Origin: Deinococcus sp.
GTDB lineage: Bacteria; Deinococcota; Deinococci; Deinococcales; Deinococcaceae
Direction of reading: 5' to 3'
Assembly: GCF_018260555.1 (NCBI RefSeq)
Contig: NZ_JAGLBB010000045.1
Coordinates: forward strand, 1 to 27,889
DNA length: 27,889 nt
The notes under the pieces are model-generated. The model saw only the letters and a program-made list of their open reading frames with translations, made no database searches and was not told the DNA's origin. Each line of letters starts with the position of its first letter. Positions within the stretch are counted from its first letter, which is position 1. Made by a program: the position numbers and the translations under genes. Positions 10,148-21,114 of the stretch are shown one piece after another.

Positions 10148-11008
10148 CTTGTCCTCAGTGAGCGCGAAGCCCCGGCTGAACTGCTTTTGCAGGGCCGTGA
10201 ACACGATCAGCGGCGGCAGGGCCGTGATGACCGCCCCGGCCATCACGGCGCCCCAGTCGGTCTGCCCGCCCACCTCGATCAGTTTGCGCAGGCCGACTTG
10301 CACGACCTGCTTGTCGTCCTGCTGCATGATGACCAGCGGCCAGATGTACTGATCCCAGGCGTACACGAACTGAATGACGGCCAGCGCGCCGATGGTGTTC
10401 GTGCTCATGGGAATCAGAATGTGCGTCAGGTACCGCAGCGGGCCGCACCCGTCGATGCGGGCGGCGTCGGCGAGGCTGGTGGGGATGCTCAGGAAATGCT
10501 GCCGGAACAGGAACGTGCCGGTCGCGCTGGCCAGGAACGGCACGATGATCGCGGCGTACGTGTTCGCCCAGTTCAGGTCGCGGCTGACCAGATCGAACAG
10601 CGCGATGATCAGCACCTCGGTGGGCAGCATCAGGGACAGCAGAACCAGGGTGAACGCCGCGCCCTTCAGCGGAAAGCGGAAGTACACGAACGCCAGCGCG
10701 GCCAGCAGGGCCAGCGTGGTCTTTCCGGCGGTGACGCACACGGCCACCACGAGGCTGTTGCGCATGTAGCGGCCCAGGTGCGCGTCCTCCCACACGCCCG
10801 AGAGGTTCTGGAAGAACGCGCCGCCGGGCAGCAGGCTGGGGCTCAGGACGATGCTGGACGTCTGGGTGCTCTTGATGACCGCGAAGATCAGGGGCGCGCT
10901 GATGATCAGGATCGCCAGGATCAGCGCGGCGTGCGTGAGCCACACGCCCCGCGCGCGGCGGGAACGGAGAGCGGCGCGGGTGGGCGGCGCGGCCGGCTTA
11001 ACTGCCAT
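10145..11008 (-). CDS. ugpE: Carbohydrate / glycerol-3-phosphate ABC transporter permease, UgpE-like
   Basis: This 287-residue inner-membrane protein is of the MalG/UgpE type. It has hydrophobic segments near 27-45, 90-110, 120-140 and 155-170, plus C-terminal helices, and a typical EAA-loop (LADAARIDGCGPLRYLTHILIP) at about 188-209 that contacts the ATPase. The length is normal. The ATG overlaps the 3' end of ugpA by 11 bases, so translation is probably coupled. With ugpA and ugpB it should form an importer. The substrate is inferred from the phosphodiesterase gene next to ugpB; the fold alone would also fit other sugars. No ATPase gene is in the window. The stop codon lies in a repeat. Confidence 0.9.
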   Translation of the reverse strand: MAVKPAAPPTRAALRSRRARGVWLTHAALILAILIISAPLIFAVIKSTQTSSIVLSPSLLPGGAFFQNLSGVWEDAHLGRYMRNSLVVAVCVTAGKTTLALLAALAFVYFRFPLKGAAFTLVLLSLMLPTEVLIIALFDLVSRDLNWANTYAAIIVPFLASATGTFLFRQHFLSIPTSLADAARIDGCGPLRYLTHILIPMSTNTIGALAVIQFVYAWDQYIWPLVIMQQDDKQVVQVGLRKLIEVGGQTDWGAVMAGAVITALPPLIVFTALQKQFSRGFALTEDK

Positions 11009-11936
11009 AGTGCACCCGCCTCTCGCCCAGCCGGAACTGCATCCAGGTGACGAACGCCACGAGTGCCAGCATCAGGGCGGCCTGCGCGGCGGCCACGCCG
11101 GTCTTGAAGTTCACGAAGCCGTCCTGGTACAGCTGGTAGACCAGGAACGTGGTCGCCCCGGCGTGCCCGGTGTACGGTCCGCCGCGCGTGAGGATGTCCG
11201 TCAGGGCGAACGAGTCGAACAGCGCCGCGATGATGTTCGTGAACACCAGGAAGAACGTGATGGGGCTCAGCAGCGGGAACGCCACGCGCCAGAACACCTG
11301 CGCGGGGGTCGCGCCGTCGATCTCGGCGGCTTCCATCACGTCGCCCGGCAGGTTCTGAATGCTGGCCAGGTAGAACACGATGTTGTACGCCAGGCCCTTC
11401 CAGATGGCGGCCAGCGTGACCAGACCAAACGCCAGGGAGGGCGTGTCCAGCCAGCGGGGGCGCACGCCGAACAGTTCGCCCAGCAGCTGGTTGATCAGCC
11501 CGATCTCCGGGTTGAACAGAAACAGCCACAGCGTTCCGGCAATGGCGGGGCTCAGGGCGTAGGGGTAGATCAGCAGCAGGCGGTACGCGCCCGCGCCGCG
11601 CACGGGACGACTGGCGAGCCACGCCAGTCCCAGGGACAGCAGCAGCCCGAACGTGACGGTCAGGACCGTGAACACCAGGGTCTGAAGCGCCACCTGCTGG
11701 TACGCGGGACTGGACAGCAGGTCGGCGAAATTGGCGAGGCCCACGAACTGCTCGGTGCCCAGGATCACGTTCGCGCGGTACGCAGCCAGCCTGAGCGTCT
11801 GCAACGCCGGCAGGTAGATGAACACCGCCAGGATCAGCAGGCTGGGCAGCAGGAACAGCCACGGCAGCGCGCGGCCCCGGAACACGGCGTTCTCAGCGGC
11901 GTCCGGGGTGGGGCGGGCGCGGCCAGGGCTCAGCAT
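10998..11936 (-). CDS. ugpA: Carbohydrate / glycerol-3-phosphate ABC transporter permease, UgpA-like
   Basis: This 312-residue MalF/UgpA-type permease has a first membrane helix at about 25-45 (LPWLFLLPSLLILAVFIYLP) and the EAA loop MEAAEIDGATPAQVFWRVAFP. The motif FDSFALTDILTRGGP is typical of this family. I choose the ATG at 11936; the frame continues upstream through tandem repeats and has no conserved sequence there. That ATG lacks its own Shine-Dalgarno site. A good one (GGAGG) serves a 12-codon frame that ends 4 bases inside this gene, so re-initiation is possible. The 3' end overlaps ugpE. Confidence 0.9.
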   Translation of the reverse strand: MLSPGRARPTPDAAENAVFRGRALPWLFLLPSLLILAVFIYLPALQTLRLAAYRANVILGTEQFVGLANFADLLSSPAYQQVALQTLVFTVLTVTFGLLLSLGLAWLASRPVRGAGAYRLLLIYPYALSPAIAGTLWLFLFNPEIGLINQLLGELFGVRPRWLDTPSLAFGLVTLAAIWKGLAYNIVFYLASIQNLPGDVMEAAEIDGATPAQVFWRVAFPLLSPITFFLVFTNIIAALFDSFALTDILTRGGPYTGHAGATTFLVYQLYQDGFVNFKTGVAAAQAALMLALVAFVTWMQFRLGERRVHYGS

Positions 11937-11968
11937 GGGCGGGCGGGCGGGTCGGGGAGGGCGGTCAT
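11930..11968 (-). CDS. Possible 12-codon leader peptide ending at the ugpA start
   Basis: ATG at 11968 follows GGAGG with an 8-base spacer. The frame encodes MTALPDPPARPC and stops at TGA (11932-11930), which lies in ATGCTGA across the ugpA start. I do not recognise the peptide. It may serve only to bring ribosomes to the ugpA start. No family support. Confidence 0.35.
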   Translation of the reverse strand: MTALPDPPARPC

Positions 11969-11979
11969 GCGGGGTACCT

Positions 11980-12040
11980 CCGGGGAACGGGTGCATCCGG
12001 GGAACGGGTGCATCCGGGGAACAGGTGCATCCCGGGAACA
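11980..12040. repeat. 17-bp tandem repeat, about 3.6 copies, between ugpB and ugpA
   Basis: CCGGGGAACGGGTGCAT occurs at 11980-11996 and 11997-12013, then CCGGGGAACAGGTGCAT at 12014-12030 and a partial copy CCCGGGAACA at 12031-12040. The 17-bp period is not a codon multiple, which argues against coding. Confidence 0.9.
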
Positions 12041-12060
12041 CGGGGGCTGGAATGGCGCGG

Positions 12061-12095
12061 GCGGCCCGCCCTCCGTCATGGAGGAACCGGGCCGC
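12061..12095 (-). promoter_or_regulatory. Intercistronic hairpin after ugpB
   Basis: GCGGCCCG (12061-12068) pairs with CGGGCCGC (12088-12095), and inside it CCTCC (12070-12074) pairs with GGAGG (12080-12084). No T-run follows. Such hairpins behind binding-protein genes often protect the upstream mRNA and lower permease expression; here that is inference. Confidence 0.55.
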
Positions 12096-12159
12096 GCGGC
12101 GGGCAGGACGGGTGGGCTCAGCGGCCGGTCAGGGCGTGACGCTGACAGGTCCCCGGCGC

Positions 12160-13458
12160 TTACTTGAAGTTCGCGTTGTACTCGGCCAGCGCGGCGTCGG
12201 CGCGGGCCTTGGTTTCCTTCAGGGCGGCGTCCACGTTCTGCCCGCCCAGGACCTTCTGCACGCCTTCTTCCATGATCTTGCGGGTCTGGATGGCCGCGCC
12301 GTTCAGGCCGCCGGCCGTGGCGGGGCTGGGCACGGTGCGGGTCAGCTGGTTGAACGCCACGAGTTGCAGGGGCGTCTGCGTGAACCAGCCCTGCTTGCGC
12401 AGCAGGTCAATGCTGCTCTGACGCACGGGGTAGTACCCGGTCAGTTTGTGCCACTCGGCCATGTTCTGCGTGTTTGTCATGTACAGCGCGAAGTCCAGCG
12501 CACCTTCCGCCTGGGGTTTGCTGACGCCCTTGCTGATCCACAGGCTGGCCCCACCGATGACCACGCCGTTGCGCTTACTGCCGTCCGGGATGGGCATGAC
12601 GCCCACGCCCACGCTGAACCCGGCTTTCTTGGCGGCGTCGCGGATGTTGCCGATGTCGGCGGTGGACGTGATGTGGAACACGGTCTTCTGGTTCGTGAAG
12701 ATGGCGTCGCTGCCGTCCCAGTCTTCCAGCTTGCCGGTGTAGGTGTAGTACTTGCGCTCCTGCATGGTCTTGAAGAACGAGAAGATGTTCTTCGCGGCCT
12801 GGCTGTCGAGGTTCGTGGCGGTCGCGCGGCCCTGGCGGCCGTTGCCATTGTTCAGGAGGGGCGCGCCCTGCTGCGCCATCCACTGCTCGATGAACCAGCC
12901 GTTCAGGCTCATGCCGAAGCAGGTGGTGTCCAGCTTGGCCGCCTCGATCTTCTCGCAGGCCTTGATCAGCCCGCCGTACGTGGTGGGGGGCTGCTTGGGG
13001 TTCAGGCCCGCTTTCTTCATCAGGTCCTGGTTGAAGTACAGAACCGGGCTGCTGGAGTTGAACGGCAGGCTGTTCACCTTCCCGCCGATGGTGTAGTAGT
13101 TGATGACGGGCTTGATGTAATCGCTGAAATCAACGTTCTTGACGCTGCTGACGGGCTGGAACGCGCCGCTGTCCAGTGCCAGCTGACTGCCGACCTCGAA
13201 GATCTGCACGAGCGCCGGGGCCTTGCCCTGCCGCGCGGCGAGGATGGTCGCCTGCAGGCTGTCGTTGTAGCTGCCCTTGTAGCTCGGGACGACCTTCACG
13301 CCGCTGTGCGTCTTGTTGTACTCGTCCGCACGGGCCTGAATCCAGCCGCTGCGCTTGGCGTCCCCGAAGGAGTGCCAGAACTCCACGGTGGTCTGCGCGG
13401 AAGCGAGAGAAACGTTCGTCAAGCCCAGCAGGGCCGCCGTCAGCAGTATTCGGTTCAT
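12160..13458 (-). CDS. ugpB: Extracellular solute-binding protein, UgpB-like (glycerol 3-phosphate or related)
   Basis: This 432-residue family 1 solute-binding protein has a signal peptide (MNRILLTAALLGLTNVSLASA). The mature protein begins TTVEFWHSFGDAKRSG, which resembles the UgpB ligand region (FWHS). Other family features are the hinge region around FNSSSPVLYFNQDLMKKAGL and the C-terminal NQLTRTVPSPATAGG. It captures substrate outside the membrane for ugpA/ugpE. The ATG at 13458 is used rather than the GTG three codons upstream, because a -10 box lies 7 bases before it. It is followed by a hairpin and tandem repeats, which probably set its level above that of the permeases. I do not see a lipobox cysteine. 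Confidence 0.9.
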   Translation of the reverse strand: MNRILLTAALLGLTNVSLASAQTTVEFWHSFGDAKRSGWIQARADEYNKTHSGVKVVPSYKGSYNDSLQATILAARQGKAPALVQIFEVGSQLALDSGAFQPVSSVKNVDFSDYIKPVINYYTIGGKVNSLPFNSSSPVLYFNQDLMKKAGLNPKQPPTTYGGLIKACEKIEAAKLDTTCFGMSLNGWFIEQWMAQQGAPLLNNGNGRQGRATATNLDSQAAKNIFSFFKTMQERKYYTYTGKLEDWDGSDAIFTNQKTVFHITSTADIGNIRDAAKKAGFSVGVGVMPIPDGSKRNGVVIGGASLWISKGVSKPQAEGALDFALYMTNTQNMAEWHKLTGYYPVRQSSIDLLRKQGWFTQTPLQLVAFNQLTRTVPSPATAGGLNGAAIQTRKIMEEGVQKVLGGQNVDAALKETKARADAALAEYNANFK

Positions 13459-13465
13459 GAAGTGC

Positions 13466-13497
13466 ACCGTAGGCCCATTGCATCAGGGCGTTGTCAA
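13466..13497 (-). promoter_or_regulatory. Promoter of the ugpB-ugpA-ugpE operon
   Basis: TTGACA (13497-13492) and TACGGT (13471-13466), 20 bases apart, which is long; the -10 ends 7 bases before the ATG, which implies a leaderless mRNA. Confidence 0.45.
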
Positions 13498-13644
13498 GCG
13501 GTTGTGAGCCGCGCGACCCGCAGAGCGTTCCTTCACACTTCCCGCCGGAGTCCGAACAGGCAGTCCCCGGCACCGACAGTCGGGCCATGTTTCTGCGCCC
13601 TGCGACCAGAACTGCCCCCACTGGGTTGGACGCGAACCCACGCG

Positions 13645-13710
13645 CCCCGTCTGCCCGCTCCGCTCGGATGAAACGGTCTTTTCAAACCATTCCACTGGAC
13701 TTCGCATGAC
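13645..13710 (+). repeat. Degenerate Family I repeat upstream of ugpB
   Basis: CCCGCTCCGCTCGGATGAAACGG... and AACCATTCCACTGGAC...GCATGACG parallel the copy at 21720-21783 (GGATTGAACGG..., ACCATTCAATCGGAGTCC). Weakly conserved. The gap 13459-13772 holds this copy and the ugpB promoter; I see nothing else. Confidence 0.5.
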
Positions 13711-13772
13711 GGGTGATGGTCAGCGGTGTGTGCGCCGAATGCCCCTCAGTGCTCCTGCCCGCCCACGCCTCT

Positions 13773-14453
13773 TCAGCGTGCCGTCAGCAGCACCTCCGGC
13801 AGGTCGCCGATCAGGGCGTCCACGCCGAGTGCCCTGAGGCGGGCCACCTGCGCGGCGTCGTTCACGGTCCACGTGTTAACGCGCCAGCCGTGCGCGCGGG
13901 CCTGGGCCATCAGGGCGGCATCGATCAGGGGGTGCATGGGGTGCAGGGCCGCCGCCTGCACGCGCCGCATCACCAGCGGCACCAGATCCAGCGGCCCGGC
14001 ACGGAACGCACGGTGAAACAGGAAGCCGCGCTCAATCTCCGGCGCGTGATACCGGGCCGCGTCCAGCACCAGCGGACTGAACGAACTGACGATCACCCGC
14101 CGCGACAGCCCGTGCGCGCGAATGGCGTGCAACGTGCGGTGCACCCGGTCATCCGGGCGAGCAGCCTCGAACTTGATCTCCACGTTCACGAACGCCCCCG
14201 TATCCGCCGCCCAGGCCAGGGCGTCGTCCAGCGTCGGCACGTACGCGGGCAGACCGGCAGCGTTCATCTCGGGCAGCAACCCGCCCGCCTTGAGCGCCGG
14301 ATCATGATGAATGACCAGCGTGCCGTCCATCAGGCGGCGCACATCCAGTTCCACGCCGTCCAGACCGGCATCCAGCGCCGCCTGAAACCCGGCCAGGGTG
14401 TTCTCGGTGTGCAGTCGGGGCGTACCACGGTGACCCAGCAAAAGCGGCTTCAT
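13773..14453 (-). CDS. ugpQ: Cytoplasmic glycerophosphodiester phosphodiesterase, UgpQ-like
   Basis: This 226-residue GDPD-fold enzyme hydrolyses glycerophosphodiesters to glycerol 3-phosphate and an alcohol. The TIM-barrel active site is complete: H8-R9 in LGHRGTP, E17-N18, E35 and D37 in GVELDVRR, and H50 in HHDP, with NVEIKFE and NTWTVND downstream. It has no signal peptide, so it acts inside the cell, like E. coli UgpQ, on diesters brought in by the neighbouring transporter. The start ATG at 14453 has a -10 box 7 bases upstream. It is separated from ugpB by 314 bp with a promoter, so it is a separate transcription unit on the same strand. Confidence 0.93.
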   Translation of the reverse strand: MKPLLLGHRGTPRLHTENTLAGFQAALDAGLDGVELDVRRLMDGTLVIHHDPALKAGGLLPEMNAAGLPAYVPTLDDALAWAADTGAFVNVEIKFEAARPDDRVHRTLHAIRAHGLSRRVIVSSFSPLVLDAARYHAPEIERGFLFHRAFRAGPLDLVPLVMRRVQAAALHPMHPLIDAALMAQARAHGWRVNTWTVNDAAQVARLRALGVDALIGDLPEVLLTAR

Positions 14454-14460
14454 ACCCCGC

Positions 14461-14466
14461 AGGCTA
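14461..14466 (-). promoter_or_regulatory. -10 box for leaderless ugpQ mRNA
   Basis: TAGCCT on the minus strand ends 7 bases before the ATG at 14453. No clear -35. Confidence 0.5.
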
Positions 14467-14508
14467 CCCGCCCAGCGTCAGGTGCGCCCACTGTTCAGGG
14501 CACGGGGG

Positions 14509-15552
<1,044 letters not shown>

Positions 15553-15560
15553 GTGCGGGC

Positions 15561-15566
15561 AGCATA
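15561..15566 (-). promoter_or_regulatory. -10 box for the HsdR_N-like gene
   Basis: TATGCT on the minus strand ends 8 bases before the ATG at 15552, consistent with leaderless or very short leader mRNA. Confidence 0.45.
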
Positions 15567-15764
15567 GCAGCGCGGACGGCGTGCCCGGCACGGAAATCGC
15601 CGCCTCCATTGATCCGGGGACGGCGCGTTGGATGTGGGGCGTCAGCGGCCGACGGTGTAGCGGACTCGTTTCGGCTCATGATGATGCGATCAACAGCGGG
15701 CGCAGGTGGAAACGGCAGCATGCAGAAACGGCCCGCCGATGGTGGTCGGTGAGCCGCTGGGTTC

Positions 15765-15838
15765 TGGCAGGGATACTAGGATTCGAACCTAGACAAGCAG
15801 ATCCAAAATCTGCTGTGCTGCCATTACACCATATCCCT
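15765..15838 (-). tRNA. tRNA-Gln(UUG)
   Basis: A 74-base cloverleaf on the minus strand. The acceptor stem is AGGGATA with TATCCCT, the discriminator is G, and CCA is encoded. The anticodon arm is GCAGA-TTTTGGA-TCTGC, anticodon TTG. The T arm is CTAGG-TTCGAAT-CCTAG. All stems pair. It has its own consensus promoter. Confidence 0.97.
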
Positions 15839-15860
15839 ATGGACGTTTCCGGCGCGCTCA

Positions 15861-15890
15861 AGTATAGCGGCGGGTCTCGTTTGGGGTCAA
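15861..15890 (-). promoter_or_regulatory. Promoter of tRNA-Gln
   Basis: TTGACC (15890-15885), an 18-base spacer and a consensus -10 TATACT (15866-15861). The expected start near 15854 leaves a leader of about 16 bases. Confidence 0.8.
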
Positions 15891-15927
15891 GCGGACGGCA
15901 GGGTCGGCGGCGTGTGCGGGGGGAGGT

Positions 15928-18609
<2,682 letters not shown>

Positions 18610-18615
18610 CCGCAC

Positions 18616-18621
18616 AGTCTA
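18616..18621 (-). promoter_or_regulatory. -10 box for leaderless helicase mRNA
   Basis: TAGACT on the minus strand ends 6 bases before GTG at 18609 and directly abuts the GTG at 18615, which favours the inner GTG as start. Confidence 0.5.
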
Positions 18622-18688
18622 GGCGCGGCACGCGCAGGTGCAGGGGAGTTGCGTCACGGTCGGGCCGGGTATGGGAGGCAGAGATAGT

Positions 18689-19021
18689 TCAGCCGAGGCG
18701 GATGTCGGGCGTCTCACCCAGCTGCGAGAGGACGCGTATCAATCCACTCTGAATATCCTTCCACTGATCCATCACAGCCGTCACGTCAACGGTGATCCCG
18801 GTAATCCCCAGCCGCTGTTGAGCGTCCTGCGAAAGCGTGAATGTCAGCACCTGCTCGTTCAGAGACACGGTCAGAATCCCCCCGTAGGTGCAGGCTCCGC
18901 CTCCCAGCACGAGACAGTAGGTGTCCATACCCAGCTCCCCGTCCTGGCCATCGTCGAACAGGCTGATCTGGAAGGCGACGCTGCTGTCTTCCCGGTCTGG
19001 TCCCTCGTCGAACATGACCAT
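18689..19021 (-). CDS. Imm10-family immunity-like protein, possibly 5'-disrupted
   Basis: This 110-residue product resembles Imm10 proteins, with the pattern MDTYCLVLGGG, CTYGGI and LTFTLSQDAQQRLG. Imm10 proteins are found in polymorphic toxin loci as immunity proteins; no toxin gene is visible here. In-frame sequence upstream of the ATG at 19021 (VGDFDELEVF) looks like the missing first strand of the fold, but a TAG (19054-19052) interrupts it. Eight codons before that is an ATG (19078) with AAGGTG 7 bases upstream and only 9 bases after the nadM stop. So the gene may be a recent nonsense mutant, or it may start at 19021 without a ribosome site. Same strand and probably same transcript as the NMNAT-Nudix gene. 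Confidence 0.7.
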   Translation of the reverse strand: MVMFDEGPDREDSSVAFQISLFDDGQDGELGMDTYCLVLGGGACTYGGILTVSLNEQVLTFTLSQDAQQRLGITGITVDVTAVMDQWKDIQSGLIRVLSQLGETPDIRLG

Positions 19022-19087
19022 GAAGACCTCAAGCTCATCGAAGTCACCGACCTAACAACGGGCAGGGCACAGATTCATGGCGACACC

Positions 19088-20149
19088 TTACCCGCGCATG
19101 ACGAAGTGTTCGATGATGGCGTGGTGGTCCTCGAAGAACAGTTCGGGGCGGGCGAGGACGTCGCTGATGGGCATCCAGAGGGCTTCGCTGGCGTCGCTGC
19201 CGCCGCTGAGGCGTGGGAGCTGCCCGATGCCGAGGTCGAAGTGGTAGGCGTGCGTGACGGTGCGGCCGCGCAGGCTGCGGTCGGGGTAGTCGAAGACGGC
19301 CTGTGAGCGCAGGGCGGCGGCGAGGTCGATACTGGGGTTCAGGCCGGTTTCCTCGTGCGTTTCGCGGATGGCGCAGGCCAGGAGGGTTTCGTGCTGTTCG
19401 AGGAACCCGCCGGGCATGGCGAGTCGGCCCCGGCCGGGCAGTCCGGCGCGGCGGACGATCAGGACGTGGCCGCTGCGGGTGATGACGGCGTCGGTGGTCA
19501 CGAAGATGGGCGGGTGGGGCGCGTCTTTCCAGGCGGCGCGGTAGGCGCGCAGGTGGTCGTATTCGGCTTTCAGTTCGGCGTAGTCGGGGCCGTGCCGGAA
19601 GGTGTCCAGGAAGGCATTCACGGCGGGTGGGACCATCCGGGCGGCGTCGCCGTGGCGGCCTTCGAAGTAGGCGCGGCGAACGTCGGTGGCGCTGAGGTCG
19701 CTCACGACATGCGTGGGGATGAATTCCCAGGCAGGGAAGGAGCGGAGGTAGTAGCTGCTTTCGTCCTTGATGTGGCCGATGAGGGCGACGTCGGTGCTGC
19801 CGCGCGTGTGGGCGTGCACACCGGCCTGGACTTCGCTGAGCCAGAGGGTTTCGTTGTAGTAGTAGTCGCGCACGTGGACGAACAGCAGGCGGGTGCGGGG
19901 AACGCCGGCTTCCTGAAGCATGGCGGTGATGAGGTCCTCGCGTTCGTCGGCGGTGAAGGGGTTCTTGGTGTTGCGGGCGGCGCGGGCGCTGCCGATGACG
20001 ATGACGAGTTTCTGGACGCTGTGCAGGGCCTCGAGCATGACGTGCAGGTGGGCGGTGTGGGGGGGTTCGAAGCGGCCGATGTACACGCCGAAGGTGCGTT
20101 TGCGGCGGGTGGGGGTGGGGGCGGCGGGCTGGGAACGCTCTTCGGTCAT
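19088..20149 (-). CDS. Bifunctional nicotinamide-nucleotide adenylyltransferase / Nudix hydrolase
   Basis: This 353-residue fusion has an N-terminal nucleotidyltransferase (about 18-190) with GRFEPPHTAHLH, where H31 and H34 form the HXGH-type site, and IGSARAARNTKNPFT. The C-terminal Nudix domain (about 215-350) has the box GGFLEQHETLL...RETHEETGL (247-270) with the expected glycines, arginine and glutamates. Family knowledge: such NadM-Nudix proteins make NAD from NMN and cleave ADP-ribose, as in NAD recycling. The ATG at 20149 is preferred to the GTG three codons earlier; GAGG lies just before it. It shares NAD metabolism with the sirtuin at 6126 but is 12 kb away. The Imm10-like gene follows in the same direction. 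Confidence 0.93.
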   Translation of the reverse strand: MTEERSQPAAPTPTRRKRTFGVYIGRFEPPHTAHLHVMLEALHSVQKLVIVIGSARAARNTKNPFTADEREDLITAMLQEAGVPRTRLLFVHVRDYYYNETLWLSEVQAGVHAHTRGSTDVALIGHIKDESSYYLRSFPAWEFIPTHVVSDLSATDVRRAYFEGRHGDAARMVPPAVNAFLDTFRHGPDYAELKAEYDHLRAYRAAWKDAPHPPIFVTTDAVITRSGHVLIVRRAGLPGRGRLAMPGGFLEQHETLLACAIRETHEETGLNPSIDLAAALRSQAVFDYPDRSLRGRTVTHAYHFDLGIGQLPRLSGGSDASEALWMPISDVLARPELFFEDHHAIIEHFVMRG

Positions 20150-20281
20150 GATCCTCACGATGTCACCGCCGCGCCGTGAGTTGAGTGAGGACTGGGTGGG
20201 GGGTGCTGCTTACTTCTGCTGGGCGGGACATGGAACATGACACCCGGTGCAGGTCAGCGCACGTTCCCTGGGCTGGCGTCG

Positions 20282-20287
20282 TACTGT
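20282..20287 (+). promoter_or_regulatory. -10 box for the YbjN-like gene
   Basis: TACTGT ends 5 bases before the ATG at 20293, consistent with a leaderless mRNA; no Shine-Dalgarno sequence is seen. The divergent nadM gene starts 143 bp away. Confidence 0.45.
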
Positions 20288-20292
20288 GAAGC

Positions 20293-20784
20293 ATGAACAA
20301 AAATCTGGTGTCTGCTGCGCTGCTCGTCCTCACCCTGTCCACCCCGGCCCTGGCAGGCGGGGCGGGCGCTCCTGTGACCGGTGGGCAGGTGGTCGCCGCG
20401 ACCCCCGCCGCGCTACTGGCCGCCCTGAAGGCCGCCGGGTACCGCGTCACCATGGACCCGGTCAGCGCGGACAGCGACCCCAGCATGACCGTCAAGGCCG
20501 GCAAGTACGAGATCAGCGTGTGGCTCAGCGACTGCACGGCCGGCAAGTGCAGCCGCGTGACGGCCAGCACCTTCTGGGATTACAGCGACAGCGAGGACGA
20601 CCTGGATACCGAACTGACGAACGACTGGAACGGCAACTACTACACGCAGGCGTACGTGTACGAGGGCGCGTACTACCTGGATTCCACCATGCCGATCGCG
20701 GGCGGGTACACCAGGGCGACCCTGAAAGCGTGGATGGCCGACTACCTGAGCGACGTGAAGGACTTCGAGGTCGAACTGCCCTGA
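20293..20784 (+). CDS. Secreted YbjN-domain protein
   Basis: This 163-residue protein has a signal peptide (MNKNLVSAALLVLTLSTPALA) and a YbjN-like domain. LLAALKAAGYRVTMDP starts the fold, MTVKAGKYEISVWLSDC continues it, and a short stretch between W and Y residues (TNDWNGNYYTQAYVYEGAYYLDS) follows, ending with TRATLKAWMADYLSDVKDFE. In Deinococcota, YbjN-like secreted proteins occur in many copies; function is unknown and no catalytic residue is apparent. Two cysteines (near 82 and 87) could form a disulfide outside the cytoplasm. Family II copy C lies just after the stop. Confidence 0.82.
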   Translation: MNKNLVSAALLVLTLSTPALAGGAGAPVTGGQVVAATPAALLAALKAAGYRVTMDPVSADSDPSMTVKAGKYEISVWLSDCTAGKCSRVTASTFWDYSDSEDDLDTELTNDWNGNYYTQAYVYEGAYYLDSTMPIAGGYTRATLKAWMADYLSDVKDFEVELP

Positions 20785-20811
20785 GCGCAGTGCACGGCCT
20801 ACGGCGCCAGG

Positions 20812-20878
20812 AACGTTGAAGCTGACAGTGCGAGATTCCGGGAAAGCGCCGGAACCTCTCCACTCCCGCTTCAACGTA
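20812..20878 (+). repeat. Family II stem-loop repeat, copy C (first stem-loop only)
   Basis: ACGTTGAAGC (20813-20822) pairs perfectly with GCTTCAACGT (20868-20877), so the mismatch found in copies A and B is repaired here. The inner hairpin TTCCGG with CCGGAA is kept. The second hairpin with GTTTATC is absent. The gap 20785-21105 holds this, the next repeat and nothing else I can name. Confidence 0.8.
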
Positions 20879-20885
20879 CGTCCTT

Positions 20886-20920
20886 ACCCGTTCCATCCGA
20901 GCGGATGCAAGTGGGAACGG
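20886..20920 (-). repeat. Family I core, reversed orientation
   Basis: CCGTTCCATCCGAGCGGATG then CAAGTGGGAACGG: read on the minus strand it is TTCCCACTTGCATCCGCTCGG, the same core as at 26680-26700. It can fold with CCGTTCC/GGAACGG outside and CATCCG/CGGATG inside. Confidence 0.65.
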
Positions 20921-21114
20921 GGCGGACGGACGGGGTGTCTGCCGGAATTCGTGGTGGTCGGGACGCCGTGTCAGGGCGTGTGGGGCGTGGCGCTGGGGCC
21001 CGGTTGCGCCGCCTGCGCATTCAGGACGCCGGGCAGGCGGGGAAGCGCGCCGCGCGTGACGGGCCAGGCGTGAGAGGCCAAGTGTGACAGGCCGCGCATG
21101 AAAGAATGTCGGGC

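Noticed and set aside
11980..12040. CRISPR-like array
   Set aside because: The units are 17 bp and directly adjacent, without spacers, and there are no cas genes; it is a simple tandem repeat.
18689..19078. Complete toxin-immunity system
   Set aside because: Only an Imm10-like gene is seen; neighbours are NMNAT-Nudix and a helicase, with no toxin-like gene.
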